Shown here: positions 5,811 to 6,168 of the stretch, in pieces | Layout: the number at the start of each line of letters is the position of its first letter | Numbering within the stretch: position 1 is the stretch's first letter | Source: Candidatus Wolfebacteria bacterium | GTDB lineage: Bacteria; Patescibacteriota; Minisyncoccia; UBA6257; UBA9933 | Length of the DNA: 6,168 bases | Direction: 5' to 3' | Assembly (NCBI GenBank): GCA_027336345.1 | Contig: DAHWFZ010000003.1 | Location: 1 to 6,168, forward strand | Translations under genes and position numbers: made by a program | Notes under the pieces: model-generated | Databases searched by the model: none | What the model was told of the DNA's origin: nothing | Seen by the model: only the letters and a program-made list of their open reading frames with translations

Positions 5811-5956
5811 TATTATACTTTAAATTACAAAACTGACAAATTTGTGCGTTCTGTCATTCTGAACTTTGTAAAGAATCTAATTTTATTCCAATCCCATTAA
5901 GATCCTTCGGTAAACTCGGGATGACAGTCAATAGTTTTGTAATTTAAAGTATAATA
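5811..5956. mobile_element. 146-bp fold-back (MITE-like) element with perfect 24-bp inverted ends
   Basis: Bases 5811-5834 and 5933-5956 are exact reverse complements (TATTATACTTTAAATT... and ...AATTTAAAGTATAATA). Inside them, and also inverted, lie two units of the dispersed repeat: GTCATTCTGAAC to AGAATCT (5853-5878), and GATCC to CTCGGGATGAC (5901-5925). The pairing is offset by an extra ATT in the right arm. It encodes nothing, and no convincing target-site duplication is visible. It may be a small non-autonomous mobile element or a structured repeat. Confidence 0.6.
5812..5839 (-). promoter_or_regulatory. Candidate minus-strand promoter inside left arm of fold-back element
   Basis: Read on the minus strand, TTGTCA (5834-5839) and TATAAT (5812-5817) are separated by 16 bases: five of six and six of six matches to the sigma70-type consensus. 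Transcription would start near 5805 and proceed leftward into the W/N-rich segment at 5757-5572. The match is good, but the arm is AT-rich and chance resemblance is possible. Confidence 0.45.
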
Positions 5957-5970
5957 TAAAAAATTTTTCG

Positions 5971-6008
5971 AAAAAAATATCCCCGAAATTTTTTCAAAAA
6001 TTTCGGGG
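5971..6008 (-). terminator. Intrinsic terminator for the minus-strand gene at the right edge
   Basis: CCCCGAAATTTTT (5981-5993) and AAAAATTTCGGGG (5996-6008) form a perfect 13-bp stem. On the minus strand it is followed by ATATTTTTTT (5980-5971). No U-run follows on the plus strand, so it works for minus-strand transcription, 56 bases after the stop of the gene ending at 6065. Confidence 0.88.
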
Positions 6009-6018
6009 AAAGGTTTAA

Positions 6019-6033
6019 GGGATCGAGAATCCC
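6019..6033 (-). other. Small hairpin between the right-edge gene and its terminator
   Basis: GGGAT (6019-6023) and ATCCC (6029-6033) form a 5-bp stem around CGAGA. With the neighbouring GGGTTCCC it makes the 56 bases after the stop codon rich in short inverted repeats. In known DGRs a hairpin just downstream of the variable repeat assists homing, so the position is suggestive. The stem is short and the link is inference. Confidence 0.35.
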
Positions 6034-6064
6034 AAAAAGTTGCGGGTTCCCAAATCCCAAGAAA

Positions 6065-6168
6065 CTACTTGCGCGACAGGGCAAAGACGAAGCGGTTGTC
6101 AGCGCTCCACTCGTAGTAAGGGCGACCGCTGCTGCCGCTGAGCCACGAGCCGCCGCCATCGCGTTTGA
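6065..6168 (-). CDS. C-terminal end of a CLec/FGE-fold-like protein, possible DGR target (5' part outside window)
   Basis: The minus-strand frame entering at 6166 gives 33 residues ending at TAG 6067-6065: RDGGGSWLSGSSGRPYYEW, then SADNRFVFALSRK. The order GGSW, an aromatic-rich YYEW, then RFVFALSRK resembles the C-terminus of formylglycine-enzyme or C-type-lectin-like domains (RGGSW...GFRxxR), the fold most used by DGR variable proteins. Many codons at likely variable positions end in C (CTC, AGC, CGC, TAC, GAC, GTC), as expected if AAC codons were diversified. By eye this stretch is clearly richer in GC than the other genes here. A minus-strand terminator follows, which supports a real gene end. 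An overlapping minus-strand frame (MAAARGSAAAAVALTT...) is low-complexity and rejected. That this is a gene end is likely; the fold and DGR role are tentative because most of the gene is missing. Confidence 0.6.
   Translation of the reverse strand, partial: KRDGGGSWLSGSSGRPYYEWSADNRFVFALSRK

Noticed and set aside
5944..6159. Minus-strand frame MAAARGSAAAAVALTT...
   Set aside because: It is low-complexity, out of frame with the better gene end at 6065, and runs through that gene's terminator hairpin.

Overview
The window looks like chromosome from a low-to-mid-GC uncultivated bacterium, most probably of the Candidate Phyla Radiation / Patescibacteria (Parcubacteria-like). This rests on inference: the starts I can inspect lack Shine-Dalgarno sequences, the genes are compact, the intergenic spaces are filled with dispersed 'GTCATTCTGAG...GAAGAATCTC' and 'GTCATTGCGAG...GCAATCTC' repeats, and the right end carries short W/N/D-rich segments of a kind I associate with that group. 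No marker gene here fixes the taxonomy.

Layout, left to right. (1) The 3' end of a cupin-domain gene (1-291), a perfect AT-rich palindrome (293-334) and a class II tRNA-Leu(CAG) (336-418). (2) A gene-free stretch (419-791) with head-to-head dispersed repeats and two small hairpins just before the next gene. (3) A ribonuclease J gene (792-2687), whose single reading frame is cut by one in-frame TAA at 1866-1868; conserved RNase J sequence continues in the same frame immediately after it. (4) trpS, tryptophanyl-tRNA synthetase (2769-3758), closed by a strong intrinsic terminator (3770-3802). (5) A repeat-filled spacer, then a membrane-anchored fusion of an L,D-transpeptidase (YkuD) and a D,D-carboxypeptidase-like S11 domain (4047-5423). 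(6) A 641-base stretch without an established gene (5424-6064): more dispersed repeats, a minus-strand segment resembling a diversity-generating retroelement (DGR) template or variable repeat (5572-5757), a 146-bp fold-back element with perfect 24-bp ends (5811-5956), and a minus-strand terminator (5971-6008). (7) The last 33 codons of a minus-strand gene (6065-6168), whose GC-rich C-terminus resembles a C-type-lectin/FGE-fold variable region.

The first part is housekeeping: RNA decay, tRNA charging, a tRNA and cell-wall cross-linking. The two wall domains fit in sequence, because D,D-carboxypeptidases make the tetrapeptide donors that L,D-transpeptidases use. The most interesting part is the right end, where several signals fit the edge of a DGR locus read on the minus strand. 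No reverse transcriptase or Avd gene lies in the window, so that reading stays a hypothesis that sequence beyond the right edge would test. The second point worth checking is the interrupted RNase J.
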